This document shows, one piece after another, positions 5,953 to 6,876 of a DNA stretch of 6,876 nt. Position 1 is the stretch's first letter. Each line of letters begins with the position of its first letter. The stretch comes from JBJENW01 sp051880395 (lineage in GTDB: Bacteria; Bacillota; Clostridia; Lachnospirales; Lachnospiraceae), in the NCBI GenBank assembly GCA_051880395.1, contig JBJENW010000338.1, positions 1-6,876 of the forward strand, read 5' to 3'. A program made the position numbers and the translations under genes. The notes under the pieces are model-generated. The model did not search any database. It worked only from the letters and a program-made list of their open reading frames with translations, and had not been told where the DNA came from.

Positions 5953-6876
5953 CTATGAGGATTGCTCTGCCATCTGCACGATCGTCTTCGGGAATCCGAT
6001 CACATGTAGTAATTTGATCGCATTCTGTGTCTGATTATAGCCACGCTTGATCTTATAGTCGAATACGATCTTTCCGTCTTCATAATAATTGCAGAAATGA
6101 AAACAACCATATGTTTCTTCCAGTGCTTTTGCCAGTTCCATATCATGCGTTGCCACGATCACGATACAATGATGTTTCGCCAGATAGCGAAGGATCGCCT
6201 CGGAAGCTGCCAGCCGCTCTTTCGTGTTCGTTCCGCGCAAAATCTCGTCGATAATGCAGAGTGTGATCTGATTCGAAGATACCGAATCTACGATTCGCTT
6301 CAGATACCTTAACTCCCGTATATAGAAACTTTCCCCGGAAAGAATATCATCACGGATTGTCATAGAAGTCATGACATGCATCGGCGGCATACGATACCGC
6401 TTCGCCGTGCATGTACAAATCGTCTGTGCCAGAATCGCATTGACGGCAACCGACTTGATAAACGTTGATTTTCCGGAAGCGTTTGAGCCGGTAATGATAC
6501 AGGGTTCTTTCAAATTCAGATCATTGCTGATTGGATGATCCAGCAGTGGATGATAGATGCTTTCCATAAAAATTTCTGTTTTGTCGCTCCACTGCGGTTT
6601 GCAGTGATACGGCAGACTCGCGCGAAACGATGCGATGGAGATCGCCATGTCGATTTCACCGATTGCCTTGTATAACACCATCAGCCACTCCAGTTTCCCG
6701 TGAATGATCTTTGTGATCGTTTTAAAGACCGTCAGATCCCACAATGTCATACCGATCACATAATCCTGAAAAATGTCCACCACATCTGCCGTCCACATCG
6801 AGCGTTTTTTGCATTGATAGGTGCCGATCAGATGTGTCAGGCGATGTAGTTCCTTTACAGCTGTATCTAACTGATC
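5953..6876 (-). CDS. MutS-family ATPase protein, C-terminal part (5' end outside window)
   Basis: The frame is open to the window edge, giving 307 visible residues; the internal Met at 6798 is not the start. The C-terminal two thirds form a MutS-type ABC ATPase domain: Walker A GSNASGKST (about 130-138 of the visible part), a SGESFYIRE region, Walker B CIIDEILRGTNTKE (about 207-220), and the His switch VATHDME (about 241-247). The end, DYKIKRGYNQTQNAIKLL, then GFPKTIVQMAEQ, is typical of the family. What precedes the ATPase is helical and rich in hydrophobic residues, resembling the shorter MutS-like proteins of clostridia rather than full mismatch-repair MutS, but the N-terminus that would decide this is not visible. 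The ATPase looks intact. A role in mismatch repair should not be assumed. No terminator other than the adjacent inverted-repeat element is evident downstream. Confidence 0.85.
   Translation of the reverse strand, partial: DQLDTAVKELHRLTHLIGTYQCKKRSMWTADVVDIFQDYVIGMTLWDLTVFKTITKIIHGKLEWLMVLYKAIGEIDMAISIASFRASLPYHCKPQWSDKTEIFMESIYHPLLDHPISNDLNLKEPCIITGSNASGKSTFIKSVAVNAILAQTICTCTAKRYRMPPMHVMTSMTIRDDILSGESFYIRELRYLKRIVDSVSSNQITLCIIDEILRGTNTKERLAASEAILRYLAKHHCIVIVATHDMELAKALEETYGCFHFCNYYEDGKIVFDYKIKRGYNQTQNAIKLLHVIGFPKTIVQMAEQSS

Overview
The window looks like an accessory stretch of a low-GC Gram-positive chromosome, probably a gut clostridium of the Lachnospiraceae type. That placement is inferred from the AT-rich coding style, strong AGGAGG-type ribosome binding sites, a MutS-like ATPase, an AAA-ATPase/PD-(D/E)XK protein of a family abundant in such genomes, and an agr-like locus. 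No marker gene settles the species. All protein genes supported here lie on the minus strand, so the reading order runs from high to low coordinates.

Region by region: (1) 6876 to 5953 is the C-terminal ATPase part of a MutS-family protein whose start lies outside the window. (2) About 5937 to 4906 is a gene-free element of about 1.03 kb built from nested inverted repeats. It has outer inverted repeats of about 58 bp, with weaker similarity beyond them, that enclose two separate long hairpins of 400 bp (5011-5410) and 245 bp (5580-5824). The overall layout is A-B-B'-C-C'-A'. The two hairpins have different stems but share their flanks and a pair of unpaired internal-loop sequences, as if one scaffold had been copied in inverted orientation and its hairpin core replaced. 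(3) 4888 to 1095 is a likely operon with a good promoter: an AAA-ATPase/PD-(D/E)XK protein, a LytTR response regulator whose start lies inside the end of the ATPase gene, and an AgrC-like membrane protein whose start codon directly follows the regulator's stop codon. (4) 941 to 50 holds a two-site LytTR-type operator, a truncated agrB, and a secreted six-cysteine protein.

Read as a system, the agr-like locus is eroded in an informative way. The response regulator is intact. The kinase-like partner has lost the phosphoacceptor His, the ATP-binding Asn box and the Gly box. AgrB stops two codons before the expected catalytic Cys, and no AgrD peptide gene is visible. The operator upstream of agrB is well preserved, and a secreted protein gene now sits directly behind the broken agrB. 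The simplest inference is a former quorum-sensing locus that lost signal production by deletion, leaving a regulator and operator in place. The alternative is that the regulator and pseudokinase have been re-used to drive the downstream secreted protein.

The least explained object is the nested inverted-repeat element. I recognise no described family that matches it. It could be a non-autonomous transposable element or a structured RNA/DNA element; the sequence alone does not decide. All alignments were done by eye.
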